Origin: an uncultured Eubacteriales bacterium
GTDB lineage: Bacteria; Bacillota; Clostridia; Oscillospirales; RGIG7773
NCBI GenBank assembly: GCA_934541205.1
Contig: CAKTDK010000088.1
Location: forward strand, 1 to 7,287
Length of the DNA stretch: 7,287 nt
Direction: 5' to 3'
Numbering within the stretch: the first letter of the stretch is position 1; each line of letters opens with the position of its first letter. This document shows, in pieces, positions 6,465 to 7,287 of this stretch. The position numbers and the translations under genes are program-made. Under the pieces are notes generated by a model. It saw only the letters and a list, made by a program, of their open reading frames with translations, did not search any database and was not told the DNA's origin.

Positions 6465-7287
6465 ATGAAAACAATTTTAACAGCTTTAAATGCAAAATAT
6501 TCTCATACTAATCTTGCCATAAGACTTCTTCGCCAAAAGGCTTCTGAAAAAGGATTTGATATTGGGATAAGAGAATTTACCATAAACGATAATATATCGA
6601 ATATTATAAAAGATTTATATCTTGAAAAAGCTGACGTTTATGGCTTTTCAGTATATATTTGGAACACAGAAATGATTTGTAAAATTTCAAAAGAGCTGAA
6701 AAAGCTTTTGCCGAAAAGCGTTATATTTTTCGGAGGGCCGGAAAGTTCATATAACAGCAGTTTTTATATAAAAAATCATTATTGTGATTATGCTTTAAAA
6801 GGTGAAGGAGAAGATATAATAGTTCCTTTTTTAACGGAATATAAAAGTGCACAGAATTTAAAGAAGTTTAATGGGATTGCAGGAAAGAATTTTGATAACG
6901 GATTTTCAAGTTGCGTTGATTTTTCCGATATGCCTTATCCTTATTATGAAGGAGAAATACAAGAACTTTCGGGACGGCTTATATATTTTGAAACTTCAAG
7001 AGGATGTCCGTACAGATGCGCTTATTGTCTTTCGGGACTTGATAAAAAAATTAAAGCTATGGATAAAAAAACGGCATTAAAAAATCTTATAAAGCTTAAT
7101 AGTGACGGAGCCGGGATTATAAAGCTTGTAGACAGAACTTTTAATTTTGACAAAGAAAGAGCACGTTATATTTGGAAAGGTCTTATTGAGTCTGAAGTTA
7201 AAGCTTCGTATCATTTTGAAATCTGCGCCTCACTTTTGGAGGAAGAAGATTTTAAAATTTTAAAAAACGCACCTGAAAATATGTTTA
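6465..7287 (+). CDS. B12-binding-type radical SAM protein of the DUF4080 type, 3' end beyond the window
   Basis: Partial gene: 274 codons are visible and the frame is still open at the right edge. ATG 6465 follows uvrC by 8 bases, with AGGAG (6455-6459) overlapping the uvrC TAG and 5 bases from the start. Residues 1 to about 125 form a cobalamin-binding-type Rossmann domain (A-L-N-A-K-Y-S-H at 7-14, G-G-P-E at 90-93, K-G-E-G-E at 112-116). The radical SAM motif is F-E-T-S-R-G-C-P-Y-R-C-A-Y-C, with Cys181, 185 and 188. V-D-R-T-F-N-F (222-228) and F-E-I-C-A (251-255) are typical of the group that ends in a DUF4080 domain, which would lie outside the window. The reaction is unknown. It is only a distant relative of the radical SAM protein at 2130-3983, not a recent duplicate, as the Cys spacing is shared but the flanking sequence is not. 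Confidence 0.88.
   Translation, partial: MKTILTALNAKYSHTNLAIRLLRQKASEKGFDIGIREFTINDNISNIIKDLYLEKADVYGFSVYIWNTEMICKISKELKKLLPKSVIFFGGPESSYNSSFYIKNHYCDYALKGEGEDIIVPFLTEYKSAQNLKKFNGIAGKNFDNGFSSCVDFSDMPYPYYEGEIQELSGRLIYFETSRGCPYRCAYCLSGLDKKIKAMDKKTALKNLIKLNSDGAGIIKLVDRTFNFDKERARYIWKGLIESEVKASYHFEICASLLEEEDFKILKNAPENMF

Noticed and set aside
6871..7080. 69-codon plus-strand frame near the right edge.
   Set aside because: Out-of-frame shadow of the DUF4080-type radical SAM gene, whose own frame is open from 6465 to the edge and contains the Cys motif.

Overview
The window is low-GC, single-stranded in gene content (all genes on +), and reads as a piece of chromosome from a spore-forming, probably anaerobic member of the Clostridia (Bacillota). 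The reasons are the strong A/T bias, AGGAGG-type ribosome binding sites, a SpoIVFB-type intramembrane protease of the sporulation pathway, and two cobalamin-binding-type radical SAM enzymes. The order SpoIVF region, then radical SAM protein of the TIGR03960 type, then the small DUF2344 protein is a familiar clostridial one. I see no phage, insertion sequence, CRISPR array, tRNA or rRNA.

Layout. (1) Bases 1-75 are a short leader that can fold into two mutually exclusive stems, one of which covers part of the Shine-Dalgarno of the next gene. (2) 76-1002 encodes a CorA-family divalent metal transporter, closed by an intrinsic terminator that starts in its stop codon. (3) 1085-2075 is a two-gene unit behind an extended -10 element: a small single-pass membrane protein that looks like the N-terminal part of a SpoIVFA/M23-type protein, overlapping by 14 bases a compact SpoIVFB-like zinc protease with no CBS domain. 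(4) From about 2072 a good sigma-A-type promoter, overlapping the spoIVFB stop codon, starts a tightly packed operon: radical SAM protein (TIGR03960 type, GTG start at 2130), DUF2344 partner (8-base overlap), uvrC (adjacent, TAA|ATG), and a second B12-type radical SAM protein (DUF4080 type) that runs off the right edge. No terminator is visible from 1030 to 7287.

How the genes fit together. The SpoIVF pair would act in the mother cell during sporulation, cutting pro-sigma-K. The TIGR03960/DUF2344 pair is conserved and uncharacterised as far as I know; it is commonly followed by the RNase E/G-rplU-rpmA block, but here by uvrC, the nucleotide excision repair endonuclease, and then by another uncharacterised cobalamin/radical SAM enzyme. 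The most interesting points are the regulatory architecture at 2072-2142 (a promoter inside the 5' arm region of a hairpin that masks a Shine-Dalgarno, plus overlapping ATG/GTG starts), the stripped-down SpoIVF pair, and the pair of radical SAM enzymes surrounding uvrC.
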